Shown piece by piece: positions 26,000 through 37,564 of a stretch of 64,000 nucleotides of DNA; the first letter of the stretch is position 1, and each line of letters begins with the position of its first letter. Source of the stretch: Kribbella sp. CA-293567 (lineage in GTDB: Bacteria > Actinomycetota > Actinomycetes > Propionibacteriales > Kribbellaceae). The DNA lies in NCBI RefSeq assembly GCF_027627575.1, contig NZ_CP114065.1, positions 2,356,001 to 2,420,000 of the forward strand. The letters run 5' to 3'. A model generated the notes under the pieces. It saw only the letters and a program-made list of their open reading frames with translations. It was not told the origin of the DNA and did not search any database. The position numbers and the translations under genes were made by a program.

Positions 26000-26212
26000 A
26001 TGAGCCAGCCCGAGGATCCGAAGCCGACGCCGAACACATCCGGCGATGGCTGGCGGGTCCTGTCCTACTTGATCGGCGGAATCGTCGTCTACGGGGGCAT
26101 CGGATTCGGGTTGGATCGCTGGCTGGACACCCCTTTCTTTCTTCCGCTGGGCATCATCGTCGGTGCCGGACTGACCATTGCGATGCTGCTGTTCCGGTAC
26201 GGGCGATCCTGA
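26000..26212 (+). CDS. atpZ: AtpZ/AtpI-family small membrane protein
   Basis: 70 residues from the ATG at 26000. Two transmembrane helices: LSYLIGGIVVYGGIGFGLDRWL and PLGIIVGAGLTIAMLLFRYG. The GWRVLSYLIGG...GLDRWLDT pattern is that of AtpZ/AtpI proteins (like the ones of alkaliphiles and many actinobacteria), proposed to form a Mg2+ channel or assemble the c-ring. The frame is open 10 codons further, but the internal ATG fits the family. The 126 nt between it and the previous gene show no separate gene. Confidence 0.8.
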   Translation: MSQPEDPKPTPNTSGDGWRVLSYLIGGIVVYGGIGFGLDRWLDTPFFLPLGIIVGAGLTIAMLLFRYGRS

Positions 26213-26309
26213 GTCCTGCCGGGTCTGACGTAGTTGACCGCCTTGCCCTGAGCCGCCCTGCCCTTAGCCATATGGCGAACGACTTGAGCACGACGCGAGA
26301 GGAGACCCG

Positions 26310-27092
26310 GTGATCGCCGGAGTTTCGACCGAGTTCATCCCGCCCGGTCCGGGAAGTTTCGACCTACCGCCCATCATCGACGGCGTCGAATGGTTCACCA
26401 AGCCTGTCCTGGTGGCCACGTTGTCGGTCGTCGTGATCGCCTGGTTCTTCTGGGGAGCCGCCCGCAAGTCCGCGGTCGTGCCCGGCCGCCTGCAGTTCGC
26501 CGGCGAACTGGGCTACAACTTCGTCCGCAACACGATCGCCCGGGACACGATCGGCACCAAGGAGTACATGAAGTTCGTGCCGTACCTGTTCGGCCTGTTC
26601 TTCTTCATCCTGCTGAACAACGTCGCGGCGTCGATCCCGTTCCTCCAGTTCCCGACCTTCAGCCACGTCGGCTGGGCCTACGCCGCCGGTGTTTCCAGCT
26701 GGCTGGTCTACAACGTGGTCGGTATCCGCAGGCACGGACTGTGGGGCTACTTCAAGCACCAGACGATGCCGGCCGGTGTGCCGCTGGCCCTGCTGCCGCT
26801 GATGATCCCGATCGAGTTCGTTTCGAACATCGTGGTCCGGCCGTTCTCGCTGGCCGTGCGGCTGTTCGCCAACATGTTCGCCGGGCACATCCTGCTGCTG
26901 GTGTTCGTGCTCGGTGGCGAGTACATGCTGTTCGAGTCCGGCAGCATCGCCGTCGCCGGCGCCGGTGTCGTCACCTTCCTGATGGGGCTGGCCATCGCCG
27001 GACTGGAGCTGTTCGTCCAGTGCATCCAGGCCTACATCTTCGTCATCCTCTCGGCGCAGTACATCGGTAGCGCGCTGGCCGAGGACCACTGA
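26310..27092 (+). CDS. atpB: F1Fo ATP synthase subunit a
   Basis: 260 residues, about six membrane helices. It forms the proton half-channels facing the c-ring. The essential arginine lies in RPFSLAVRLFANMFAGHILLLVF, the signature of the family, and the last helices carry GLELFVQCIQAYIFVILSAQYIG. It starts at a GTG with GAGGAGA upstream. First structural gene of the atp operon. Confidence 0.97.
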   Translation: MIAGVSTEFIPPGPGSFDLPPIIDGVEWFTKPVLVATLSVVVIAWFFWGAARKSAVVPGRLQFAGELGYNFVRNTIARDTIGTKEYMKFVPYLFGLFFFILLNNVAASIPFLQFPTFSHVGWAYAAGVSSWLVYNVVGIRRHGLWGYFKHQTMPAGVPLALLPLMIPIEFVSNIVVRPFSLAVRLFANMFAGHILLLVFVLGGEYMLFESGSIAVAGAGVVTFLMGLAIAGLELFVQCIQAYIFVILSAQYIGSALAEDH

Positions 27093-27094
27093 CC

Positions 27095-27109
27095 GGTCCG
27101 CTTCGGACC
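27095..27109 (+). other. Short hairpin between atpB and atpE
   Basis: GGTCCG-CTT-CGGACC, a perfect 6-bp stem with a 3-nt loop, 2 nt after the atpB stop. It could mark an RNA-processing or stability border before atpE, whose product is needed in many copies. Confidence 0.4.
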
Positions 27110-27163
27110 CCGCACCACCCCTGACCCCACAGCTTTATCCGTATCGAAAGGAACCACACTCCA

Positions 27164-27391
27164 ATGATGGCTCTTGAAATCACCGGCGACATCGTCATGC
27201 TCGGCTACGGGCTGGCCACGCTCGGACCTGGTATCGGCGTCGGTCTGATCTTCGCCGCGGTGATCAACGGAACCGCCCGTCAGCCGGAGGCGCAGAGCAA
27301 GCTGCAGTCCATCGCCTGGATCGGTTTCGGCGTCGTCGAGGTGCTGGCGATCATCGGTATCGCCTTGGCCTTCGTCTTCCAAGGCAGCTGA
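27164..27391 (+). CDS. atpE: F1Fo ATP synthase subunit c
   Basis: 75 residues, a hairpin of two membrane helices forming the rotor ring. The polar loop is [11 protein letters not shown] (Arg39-Gln40-Pro41), and the proton-binding carboxylate is Glu59 in [14 protein letters not shown]. Glycine-rich packing ([19 protein letters not shown]) in helix 1 is standard. GAAAGGA lies about 11 nt before the ATG. This is the subunit that diarylquinolines bind in mycobacteria; sensitivity here cannot be judged by eye. Confidence 0.97.
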   Translation: MMALEITGDIVMLGYGLATLGPGIGVGLIFAAVINGTARQPEAQSKLQSIAWIGFGVVEVLAIIGIALAFVFQGS

Positions 27392-27420
27392 CCGAACTCT
27401 CCGACTGACAGGATCAAGAC

Positions 27421-27987
27421 ATGCTGACGAAAGTGCTTCCACTGTCGGCAGCGGGCGAGAACAACCCGCTGATGCCGCACCTGTCCGAGGTGATCTTCGG
27501 TTTCGTCTTCCTGATCCTGCTGACCATCCTTGCCCGCAAGTTCGTCGTCCCGAGGTTCGAGAAGGCCTACGCCGACCGGACCCAGGCCATCGAAGGCGGC
27601 ATGGAGGCGGCCAAGCAGGCTCAGACCGAGGCGAAGGCAGCGCTCGACAAGTACAACGCGCAGCTGGCGGAAGCCCGGCAGGAAGCTGCGAAGATCCGCG
27701 AGGACGCGCGTGAGCAGGGTGCGCTCATCATCGCGGAGCTGCGCGAGCAGGCGAACACCGAAGCCGAGCGGATCGTGACGCACGCCCGGACCCAGATCGA
27801 GGCCGAGCGGGCTCAGGCCGTCGCGTCACTGCGCAGCGAGGTCGGCACCATGGCGACCACGCTGGCCGGCCGGATCGTCGGCGAATCGCTCGAGGACGAG
27901 GCGCGTCAGCGCCGCACCGTCGAGCGCTTCCTGGCGGACCTGGAAGCGTCGGAGTCGGCTCGCCAGGCAGTTGGAACGGACGGCTGA
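27421..27987 (+). CDS. atpF: F1Fo ATP synthase subunit b
   Basis: 188 residues. One membrane helix (about 20-40, EVIFGFVFLILLTILA) is followed by a long charged coiled coil (AIEGGMEAAKQAQTEAKAAL and onward), the peripheral stalk. The segment RKFVVPRFEKAYADRTQAIEGG is typical of the family. It ends in TGATG, overlapping the atpH start by one base. Confidence 0.95.
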   Translation: MLTKVLPLSAAGENNPLMPHLSEVIFGFVFLILLTILARKFVVPRFEKAYADRTQAIEGGMEAAKQAQTEAKAALDKYNAQLAEARQEAAKIREDAREQGALIIAELREQANTEAERIVTHARTQIEAERAQAVASLRSEVGTMATTLAGRIVGESLEDEARQRRTVERFLADLEASESARQAVGTDG

Positions 27988-28784
27988 TGCGCGGCGCATC
28001 GAGGGAGTCACTCGCCCGGGCCCAGGAGGCCCTGGCGGGTGTCACCGTCACCGAAGGCCTGGGCGCCGAGTTGTTCTCGGTGGCCAAGCTGCTCGACGGC
28101 AACGGCTCGCTCCGGCGGGCGCTGACCGACCCGGGCCGCTCGGGCGCGACCAAGACCGAGCTCGCCGAGCAGTTGTTCAGTGGCAAGATCTCCGCCCCGG
28201 CGCAGACGATCCTGTCCGCCGCCGTGGCCGGCCGCTGGGTCAGCGGCCGTGACCTCGCCGACGCGCTCGACCAGCTGAGCGTGGAGGCCGACGTCGCGTA
28301 CGCCGACGGCCAGCGCAAGCTGGACGAACTGGAGGACGAGCTGTTCCGGCTCGACCGGGTGGTCACCGCCGAGCGGCAGCTCAACGACAAGCTGAGCGAC
28401 CGCAACATCGCGGTGACGGCCCGGCAGGAACTGATCCACGGACTGCTGCAGGGCAAGGCCGACCCCGCCACCGTGCGGCTGGCCGAGCGGGCGGTGGACG
28501 GCCGGGGCCGCAACTTCGCGGGCTCCATGCGGTCCTACCAGGTCGCGGCCGCGGCCCGGCGCAGCGCCAGCATCGCGACCGTCCGGGTCGCCGCCGAGCT
28601 GTCCGAGGCGGAGCGCACCCGGCTCGCCGCGGTGCTCGGCCGGCAGTACGGCCGCGACATCCAGCTGAACGTGATCGTCGACCCCTCGGTCGTCGGCGGC
28701 GTCCGGGTGGACATCGGTGACGAAGTGATCGACGGAACCATCGCGGCCAGGCTCGACGAGGCGCAACGGCGCATCGCGGGCTGA
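27987..28784 (+). CDS. atpH: F1Fo ATP synthase subunit delta
   Basis: 265 residues, the peripheral-stalk subunit linking b to alpha. The OSCP fold covers most of the protein, ending in VRVAAELSEAERTRLAAVLGRQYGRDIQLNVIVDPSVVGGVRVDIGDEVIDGTI, the strongest family region. It is longer than the 177-residue E. coli subunit because of an N-terminal extension, a feature shared with other actinobacteria. It is a single domain, not the b-delta fusion of mycobacteria, since atpF is separate and complete. Confidence 0.95.
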   Translation: MRGASRESLARAQEALAGVTVTEGLGAELFSVAKLLDGNGSLRRALTDPGRSGATKTELAEQLFSGKISAPAQTILSAAVAGRWVSGRDLADALDQLSVEADVAYADGQRKLDELEDELFRLDRVVTAERQLNDKLSDRNIAVTARQELIHGLLQGKADPATVRLAERAVDGRGRNFAGSMRSYQVAAAARRSASIATVRVAAELSEAERTRLAAVLGRQYGRDIQLNVIVDPSVVGGVRVDIGDEVIDGTIAARLDEAQRRIAG

Positions 28785-28871
28785 CCCTAACGACATAACG
28801 GCGCTAGTGGTCAGCAAGCCTCTAGAGCCCATCACCAGGCCAGAAGGTCAAGGAAGCAGGGACGGAAGATA

Positions 28872-30509
28872 ATGGCTGAGCTCACGATCAGGCCGGAGGA
28901 GATCCGGGACGCCCTGGATCAGTTCGTCCGCAACTACGAGCCGGACGAGGCCGCCCGCGAAGAGGTCGGCACCGTGATCGACGCGGGCGACGGCATCGCG
29001 CACGTCGAGGGACTGCCCTCGGCGATGACCAACGAGCTGCTCGTGTTCGAGGACGGCACCCAGGGCATCGCGCTGAACCTCGACGTCCGCAACATCGGCG
29101 TCGTCGTGCTCGGCGAGTTCGGTGGTATCGAGGAGGGCCAGCAGGTCCGCCGGACCGGCACGGTCCTCTCGGTCCCGGTCGGCGAGGGCTACCTGGGTCG
29201 CGTCGTCGACCCGCTGGGCAAGCCGATCGACGGCCTCGGTGAGATCACCGGCATCGAGGGCAGCCGCGCGCTGGAGCTGCAGGCAGCCGGCGTGATGGAC
29301 CGCCAGGAGGTCCGCGAGCCGCTGCAGACCGGGATCAAGGCGATCGACGGGATGATCCCGATCGGCCGGGGCCAGCGTCAGCTGATCATCGGTGACCGCA
29401 AGACCGGCAAGACCGCGATCGCGATCGACACGATCATCAACCAGAAGGCCAACTGGGACTCCGGCGACCCGAAGAAGCAGGTTCGCTGCATCTACGTCGC
29501 GATCGGCCAGAAGGGCTCGACGATCGCCGCCGTCCGCGGCGCGCTCGAAGAGGCCGGCGCGATGGAGTACACCACCATCGTCGCCTCCCCGGCGTCCGAC
29601 GCGGCCGGCTTCAAGTACGTCGCGCCGTACACCGGTTCGGCCATCGGCCAGCACTGGATGTACCAGGGCAAGCACGTCCTGATCGTGTTCGACGACCTGA
29701 CCAAGCAGGCCGAGGCCTACCGGTCGATGTCGCTGCTGCTGCGCCGCCCGCCGGGCCGTGAGGCCTACCCGGGTGACGTCTTCTACCTGCACAGCCGGCT
29801 GCTCGAGCGCTGCGCGAAGCTGAGCGACGAGCTGGGCGCCGGCTCGATGACCGGTCTGCCGGTGATCGAGACCAAGGCCAACGACGTCTCGGCCTTCATC
29901 CCGACCAACGTCATCTCCATCACCGACGGCCAGATCTTCCTGCAGTCCGACCTGTTCAACGCGAACATCCGGCCGGCCATCGACGTCGGCATCTCGGTGT
30001 CGCGGGTCGGCGGCGCCGCCCAGGTCAAGGGCATGAAGAAGGTCTCCGGCACGCTGAAGCTGGACCTCGCCCAGTTCCGCGCGATGGAGGCGTTCGCGAT
30101 GTTCGCCTCCGACCTCGACGCCACCTCGCGCCGCCAGCTGGACCGCGGTCAGCGACTGGTCGAGCTGCTGCGTCAGCCGCAGTACTCGCCGTACCCGGTC
30201 GAGGACCAGACCGTCTCGATCTGGGCCGGTACCACCGGCAAGTTCGACGACGTCCCGGTCAACGACGTGCTCCGGTTCGAGCGTGAGTTCCTGGACTTCC
30301 TGCGCCGGGAGAGCAACGTGCTCGACGCCGTCCGCGAGTCGGGCAAGTTCGAGGAGGAGTCGGGCGACGCGGTGACCGAGGCGCTGAAGAAGTTCAAGCC
30401 GACCTTCCAGACCTCCGACGGCCAGCTGCTGGCCGGCAAGGAGGAGACGAAGGCGATGGACTCCGAGGACGTCGAGCAGGAGCAGATCACCAAGCAGAAG
30501 CGGGGCTGA
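28872..30509 (+). CDS. atpA: F1 ATP synthase subunit alpha
   Basis: 545 residues. The non-catalytic nucleotide-binding subunit. Walker A is GDRKTGKT at 174-181, Walker [17 protein letters not shown] near 270, and the alpha/beta signature [20 protein letters not shown] follows. The C-terminal 30 residues ([22 protein letters not shown]) extend past the E. coli end, an actinobacterial feature linked in mycobacteria to suppression of ATP hydrolysis. GGAAG stands just before the ATG. An 87-bp gap after atpH has no gene. Confidence 0.98.
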   Translation: MAELTIRPEEIRDALDQFVRNYEPDEAAREEVGTVIDAGDGIAHVEGLPSAMTNELLVFEDGTQGIALNLDVRNIGVVVLGEFGGIEEGQQVRRTGTVLSVPVGEGYLGRVVDPLGKPIDGLGEITGIEGSRALELQAAGVMDRQEVREPLQTGIKAIDGMIPIGRGQRQLIIGDRKTGKTAIAIDTIINQKANWDSGDPKKQVRCIYVAIGQKGSTIAAVRGALEEAGAMEYTTIVASPASDAAGFKYVAPYTGSAIGQHWMYQGKHVLIVFDDLTKQAEAYRSMSLLLRRPPGREAYPGDVFYLHSRLLERCAKLSDELGAGSMTGLPVIETKANDVSAFIPTNVISITDGQIFLQSDLFNANIRPAIDVGISVSRVGGAAQVKGMKKVSGTLKLDLAQFRAMEAFAMFASDLDATSRRQLDRGQRLVELLRQPQYSPYPVEDQTVSIWAGTTGKFDDVPVNDVLRFEREFLDFLRRESNVLDAVRESGKFEEESGDAVTEALKKFKPTFQTSDGQLLAGKEETKAMDSEDVEQEQITKQKRG

Positions 30510-30515
30510 TCGTCC

Positions 30516-32886
<2,371 letters not shown>

Positions 32887-32887
<1 letters not shown>

Positions 32888-33291
32888 TGGCCGAAGACTC
32901 TGGCAAGCACCTGGAGGTCGCGCTGGTCGCGGCCGAGCAGGTGGTCTGGGAGGGACGGGCGAAGATCGTCATCGCCCGGACCACCGAGGGTGACCTCGGG
33001 ATCCTCCCGGGGCATGCCCCGCTGCTGGGTCTGCTGCAGGGTGGCACCGTCCAGGTGCGGACGGTCGACGACGAGTACTTCGTCGCGGCCGCGCCGGACG
33101 GTTTCATCTCGGTGGCGAACAACCGGGTCTCGATCCTGGCGGAGAACGCCGAGATGGGACACGACATCGACCTCGAAGAGGCGAAGCGGGCGCTCGACCA
33201 GGCCCTGTCGACCGGGACCGACAGCGAGGAGGAGCAGGAACACGTCCGGCTCGCGGAGGCTCGCGTGAGGGCCGCCGAGAAGGCGTCCTGA
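32887..33291 (+). CDS. atpC: F1 ATP synthase subunit epsilon
   Basis: 134 residues from the ATG at 32887. The N-terminal beta-sandwich (LEVALVAAEQVVWEGRAKIVIARTTEGDLGILPGHAPLLGLL) binds gamma and the c-ring. The C-terminal helices (about 90-134) are highly acidic with a long EEEQEHVRLAEARVRAAEKAS. Last gene of the structural atp operon. The 104 bp after it show no clear hairpin. Confidence 0.96.
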
Positions 33292-33395
33292 ACCCACCTG
33301 CAATAATTGAACAGCGTCACTACTTGAGTCACGGTCAGTACGGTTCGGGGATGGTGTCACCACAGCGAGGGCACCAGGAATGAGGTTGGCAACTT

Positions 33396-33827
33396 ATGAG
33401 CACAGTCCTCGAACTGCTCGGGGTCTGTTGCCTTGCTGCCGTACTGCTGATCATCGCTTTCGCGTGCCGTCGTCGCTGGATCTCCAGGGACGGCGGCACG
33501 TTCGATTGCAGCCTGCAACTCGCTGAGAAGGACCACGGCCGTGGCTGGGCCCTCGGCCTGGCCCGGTACGTCGGGGACGACCTGCAGTGGTTCCGGGTCT
33601 TCAGCCTCGCCTGGTGGCCGAAACTGACCGTGAACCGCCGGCAGCTCGAAGGCGTCACCACCCGCCGCCCGATGGGCAACGAACCACTGGTCACCTACGC
33701 CGGTCACGTCATCGTCGACGCCGAGCTCCGGGACCGCACGGTGCACTTCGCGATGACCGAGGAAGCCCTCACCGGGGTGCTGGCCTGGATGGAATCCGCG
33801 CCGCCCAGCACCCAGACCTATCTGTAG
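33396..33827 (+). CDS. DUF2550 family membrane-anchored protein (Rv1312-like)
   Basis: 143 residues. One N-terminal membrane helix (about 5-24) and a CRRR basic stop-transfer, then a soluble domain beginning WISRDGGTFDCSLQL and including WALGLARYVGDDLQWFRVFSLAWWPKL. This matches DUF2550, whose gene follows atpC in many actinobacteria. The function is unknown; the soluble part resembles a small PH-like or beta-barrel fold, which is a guess. GAGG lies 9 nt before the ATG. The SWIM-domain gene starts 1 nt after its stop. Confidence 0.85.
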   Translation: MSTVLELLGVCCLAAVLLIIAFACRRRWISRDGGTFDCSLQLAEKDHGRGWALGLARYVGDDLQWFRVFSLAWWPKLTVNRRQLEGVTTRRPMGNEPLVTYAGHVIVDAELRDRTVHFAMTEEALTGVLAWMESAPPSTQTYL

Positions 33828-33828
33828 C

Positions 33829-35550
33829 GTGCCCTCGGCAGGACCGGCCGGCCTGACCGCCGTCGAGGTCAAGAACGCGGTAGGGATGGCCGCCTACGCC
33901 CGCGGGCTCGGCTATGCCCACAGCGGGGCGGTCCGCTCGTCCTGGTGGGATCCGTCGGCGAACGCGCTGCGCGGCCGGGTCCGGGGACAGCTGGAGAACC
34001 TGTACGAGGTGGCGGTCTTCGTCTCGCTCGACGCCAACGGGCAGGCGAGCTATCTCGACGGCGAGTGCAGTTGCCCGGTCGGCCTCGACTGCAAGCACGT
34101 CGCCGCGGTGGCCCTACAGGCCGTCCTGGCCTCTTCCTCGGATTCGGACCTGTCGGCCGCCACGACGGCCACCGGCTCGGAGCCCATCCCAATCGCACCA
34201 GCGCCCGGCTGGGAGACCTCACTCAGCGCCTTGGTCGATGGGGGCCCACCGGCGGTCAGTGACCGAGCAGGCTCAGCGCCCCTGGCGATCGAGCTGAGCC
34301 TGATGATCCCGGCGCCGTACTCGAGCAAGCACCGGTCGGGTTCTGCTGAGCCGGTGCTCATCGCCCGGGTGATGAAGCAGGGCAAGAACGGCTGGATCCG
34401 GGGCAACCTGACCTGGACCGGGCTGGACAACCCGTACGGCGAACTGGTCAAAGCCCACTCTCAGGCGCTCCAGGAGCTCTACGCCTCCTACAGCTCGCGC
34501 AGAGCCAGGTCATACCACTACGGCGACGAGAAGATTCTCGAGTTGTCGGCCTTCGACAGCCGGCAACTCTGGCCGCTGCTGGACCAGGCGCTGGCGGTCG
34601 GCGTACGCCTCGTCTACAGCAAGAAGCGATCCGGCGAACTCGACCCGTACGGCGTCGCCGACTTCTGCCTGGACGTCACGACCGTCGAGGCGGCCCGCTC
34701 GCTGCTCGTCCGCCCGGTGATCCGGATCACCGGAGATCAGGACCCGCCGCCGGACGTCGTGCCGATCGAGTTCATCGGCGCCGAGGGTCACGGCCTGGTC
34801 TGGGTGGATCGCTCGGAGCTGGGTCCGTCCGCGGAGATCGACGGGCTGCGTTTCAAGCTGGCCAGGTTCACCCAGCCGGTGCCGCCCGAGCTCCAGCAGG
34901 TCGCGTTGGCCGGTCAGGAACTGCGGATCCCGTCGGCCGACAGCGCCCGCTTCCGCGCGGAGTACTACCCGAAGCTTCGGCAGCTCGCCACGGTGATCTC
35001 GACGGACGACTCGTTCACGCCGCCGTCGATCTCCGGCCCCGCGCTGAGCCTGCAGGCCAGCTACGGCGACGATCACACCCTCGACCTCAGCTGGAGCTGG
35101 GTCTACCAGGTCGACGACTCGCAGCTACGGGTGCCGCTGGGGCCGGGGGCGTCCTCCCCGAGCGAGGTGTACCGCGATCTGGACCAGGAACGCGAAATCC
35201 TGGCCGGTCTCGACCTGCGGAACGAGCCGACGTCCACACTGCAGGGGTTCGACACCGTCCGGTTCAGCACCGAGGTGCTGCCCCAGCTGGCCACGGAGCC
35301 ACTGGTGGACGTCGAGGTGACCGGTACGCCGGCCGAGTACCGCGAGGTCAACGATTCGCTGACCATCGAGGTCTCGACCTCGGCCGAGGCCGGGGAGATG
35401 GACTGGTTCGATCTCGGCATCACGATCAGGGTGGAGGGCCAGCGGATCCCCTTCGTCAACGTCTTCCGGGCGCTGACGGCCGGCAAGTCGTCCGTCCTGA
35501 TGACCAGCGGCGCCTCGACGGCAGCACCCGCGACCGCCCGGCCGTCCTGA
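33829..35550 (+). CDS. SWIM zinc-finger N-terminal part of a SNF2-type helicase (truncated by internal deletion)
   Basis: 573 residues from a GTG 1 nt after the DUF2550 stop. The SWIM zinc finger is SCPVGLDCKHVAAVALQAVLA, with a preceding Cys (EC.C...CKH), near residues 77-100. The rest (to about 555) is the long beta-rich region that precedes the ATPase core in bacterial SNF2 proteins, ending FVNVFRALTAGKSSVLMTSG. The ATPase motifs I-IV are absent. After about 35510 the frame reads nonsense (ASTAAPATARPS) and stops, while another frame carries the helicase C-terminal part. The product, if made, lacks ATPase activity. It could be a pseudogene or a stand-alone SWIM protein. Confidence 0.75.
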   Translation: MPSAGPAGLTAVEVKNAVGMAAYARGLGYAHSGAVRSSWWDPSANALRGRVRGQLENLYEVAVFVSLDANGQASYLDGECSCPVGLDCKHVAAVALQAVLASSSDSDLSAATTATGSEPIPIAPAPGWETSLSALVDGGPPAVSDRAGSAPLAIELSLMIPAPYSSKHRSGSAEPVLIARVMKQGKNGWIRGNLTWTGLDNPYGELVKAHSQALQELYASYSSRRARSYHYGDEKILELSAFDSRQLWPLLDQALAVGVRLVYSKKRSGELDPYGVADFCLDVTTVEAARSLLVRPVIRITGDQDPPPDVVPIEFIGAEGHGLVWVDRSELGPSAEIDGLRFKLARFTQPVPPELQQVALAGQELRIPSADSARFRAEYYPKLRQLATVISTDDSFTPPSISGPALSLQASYGDDHTLDLSWSWVYQVDDSQLRVPLGPGASSPSEVYRDLDQEREILAGLDLRNEPTSTLQGFDTVRFSTEVLPQLATEPLVDVEVTGTPAEYREVNDSLTIEVSTSAEAGEMDWFDLGITIRVEGQRIPFVNVFRALTAGKSSVLMTSGASTAAPATARPS

Positions 35551-35876
35551 AGAGGTTCAAGGACGGCAGCGCGCCGCTGTTCCTGATCAGCCTGAAGGCC
35601 GGCGGCGTCGGCCTGAACCTGACCGAGGCCGACTACTGCTTCCTGCTCGATCCGTGGTGGAACCCGGCGACCGAGGCGCAGGCGGTGGACCGGATTCACC
35701 GGATCGGCCAGCGCCGGTCGGTGCTGGTCTACCGGCTGATCTCCAAGGACACCATCGAGCAGAAGGTGATGGAGCTGAAGGAGCGCAAGGCGGCGCTGTT
35801 CGCCGGCGTGATGGACGAGGGCAACGCCTTCGGTGGCGGCCTGAATGCCGACGACATCCGAGGCCTGTTCAGTTGA
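35511..35876 (+). pseudogene. Remnant of SNF2 helicase C-terminal domain (motifs V-VI)
   Basis: In a frame shifted relative to the preceding gene, codons from 35514 read LDGSTRDRPAVLKRFKDG, then FLISLKAGGVGLNLTEADYC (motif V), DPWWNPATEAQAVDRIHRIGQ (motif VI) and VYRLISKDTIEQKVMELKERK, ending NADDIRGLFS at a TGA. These are the last 120 residues of bacterial SNF2/Rad54-like helicases. No start codon or ribosome site is positioned for it. The join with the SWIM-containing N-terminal part near 35500-35514 implies loss of roughly 1 kb that encoded the ATPase lobe (size estimated from typical family length). Confidence 0.85.
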
Positions 35877-35886
35877 TCGGCCCGTC

Positions 35887-35892
35887 TAGGGT
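35887..35892 (+). promoter_or_regulatory. Candidate -10 element of sppA
   Basis: TAGGGT ends 6 nt before the ATG of the SppA-like gene, consistent with leaderless transcription. Confidence 0.4.
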
Positions 35893-35898
35893 CGGGGT

Positions 35899-37557
35899 AT
35901 GACGGGCATCCTGCTGGAACTGGACCTGACACGTGGAGTCCTGGAGACTTCGCCCGAGTCGCCGCTGGCCGCGTTCCGGGCGCGGCACCTGCCGACCATG
36001 CGCGAGCTGGTCCGGGCGCTGCGCAAGGGCGCCGAGGACGACCAGGTGGTCGGGCTGGTGGCGCATCTGGGTGGGCCGGGGCTGTCGCTGTCGCAGGTGC
36101 AGGACCTGCGCGAGGCCGTGGCCGACTTCCGCGCGGCGGGCAAGGGTGCCGTCGCCTGGACCGAGTCGTTCGGCGAGGTCGGCGGTGGGACGGTGCCGTA
36201 CTACCTGGCCACCGCGTTCGACGAGATCTGGGTCCAGCCGTCGGGAGACCTGGCGATCACGGGGGTGAGCATCCAGGCCACCTTCGTCAAGGGCGCGCTG
36301 GACAAGGCGGGCGTGATCCCGCAGTTCGGCAGACGCCGGGAGTACAAGTCGGCGGTCGAGACCTTCACCGAGAAGGAGATGACCGGGCCGGCCCGCGAGA
36401 TGGCGTCCCGGCTGGCCGAATCGGCGTACGAGCAGATCGTGGAAGGCATCGCCGTACGGCGCCGGCTGGAGCCCGCGAAGGTGCGTGCGCTCGTCGACGA
36501 CGCGCCGCTGTCCGCGGAGGCCGGCCGCGAGGCGGGGCTGGTCGATCAGCTCGGCTACCGCTCTGACGTCTACGACGCGCTGACCAAGAGGCTGGAGGAG
36601 CACACGCCTCTGCTGGCGGAGCGCTATGTCCGCCGCGGACCAAGGACTCTGCAGGAGATCCGCAAGAACCTTCCCTGGCCGGAGAAGCCGGTGGTCGCCG
36701 TGATCCGGATCAACGGCGGCATCAGCGTCGGCCGCAACACCGGCGGCGGGCCGATCAGCGGTCCCGGCTCGGGCTCGGACACCATCGGAGCCGCTCTTCG
36801 GGCGGCAGCCGACGACGACAAGGTCAAAGCCGTCGTACTGCGCGTCGACAGCCCGGGCGGCTCGTATGTCGCCTCCGACGCCATCCGGCACGAAGTACTG
36901 CGCCTGCGAGCCACCGGCCGGCCGGTGATCGCGTCCATGGGCACAGTCGCCGCGTCAGGCGGGTACTTCGTGGCCATGCCGGCTGACGTGATCGTGGCTC
37001 AGCCAGGCACGATCACCGGCTCCATCGGCGTCTTCTCCGGCAAAGGCGTCATCCGTGACGCCCTCGGTCGGCTCGGCATCACCCAGCAGGCCGTCTCGGA
37101 AGGCGCGAACGCCCGGATGTACTCCGCCCAGGAGGAGTTCTCCCCGGCGCAGTGGGAACGCCTGGAGGAGACGCTGGACCGCATCTACGACGACTTCGTC
37201 GCCAAGGCGGCACTGGACCGGGGCCTACCGGTCGCAGATCTGGAAGCCCTCGCCCGCGGTCGCGTCTGGACCGGCGCCGACGCTCACGAGCGCAAGCTGG
37301 TCGACGAGCTGGGCGGCTTCGAGCACGCAGTACGGGTTGCTTGTGACCGCGCCGGCCTCGACAGAGACGCCATCACGCTCACTGCGGCCCCGCACCGCTC
37401 CATGCTCGACCGCCTCCGCCCGCCGGAGTCCACCGAGGACCTGGCGGCCACAGCGAAGTCCTGGACCGCCGACGGCCTCACCAGCACCATCTACGCGGCC
37501 CTCGGCCTCCCGCCCACCGGCGTCCTGACCATGCCGATGAGCTGGCGTCTTACCTAG
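35899..37557 (+). CDS. sppA: Signal peptide peptidase SppA, long (67K) type, peptidase family S49
   Basis: 552 residues with two tandem S49 domains, as in the long E. coli-type SppA. The general-base Lys is in RRREYKSAVETFTE in the first half (about residue 154); the nucleophile Ser is in VAASGGYFVAMPADVIVAQPGTITGSIGVFSGK in the second half (about residue 353). SppA degrades signal peptides left in the membrane after export. Unusually there is no obvious N-terminal membrane anchor; the protein opens directly with MTGILLELDLTRGVLE, so it may be cytoplasmic or peripheral. Confidence 0.9.
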   Translation: MTGILLELDLTRGVLETSPESPLAAFRARHLPTMRELVRALRKGAEDDQVVGLVAHLGGPGLSLSQVQDLREAVADFRAAGKGAVAWTESFGEVGGGTVPYYLATAFDEIWVQPSGDLAITGVSIQATFVKGALDKAGVIPQFGRRREYKSAVETFTEKEMTGPAREMASRLAESAYEQIVEGIAVRRRLEPAKVRALVDDAPLSAEAGREAGLVDQLGYRSDVYDALTKRLEEHTPLLAERYVRRGPRTLQEIRKNLPWPEKPVVAVIRINGGISVGRNTGGGPISGPGSGSDTIGAALRAAADDDKVKAVVLRVDSPGGSYVASDAIRHEVLRLRATGRPVIASMGTVAASGGYFVAMPADVIVAQPGTITGSIGVFSGKGVIRDALGRLGITQQAVSEGANARMYSAQEEFSPAQWERLEETLDRIYDDFVAKAALDRGLPVADLEALARGRVWTGADAHERKLVDELGGFEHAVRVACDRAGLDRDAITLTAAPHRSMLDRLRPPESTEDLAATAKSWTADGLTSTIYAALGLPPTGVLTMPMSWRLT

Positions 37558-37564
37558 GGTTCGG

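Noticed and set aside
33292..33395. A small RNA or terminator after atpC.
   Set aside because: Only weak direct repeats (GTCAC) were seen and no stem above 5 bp.
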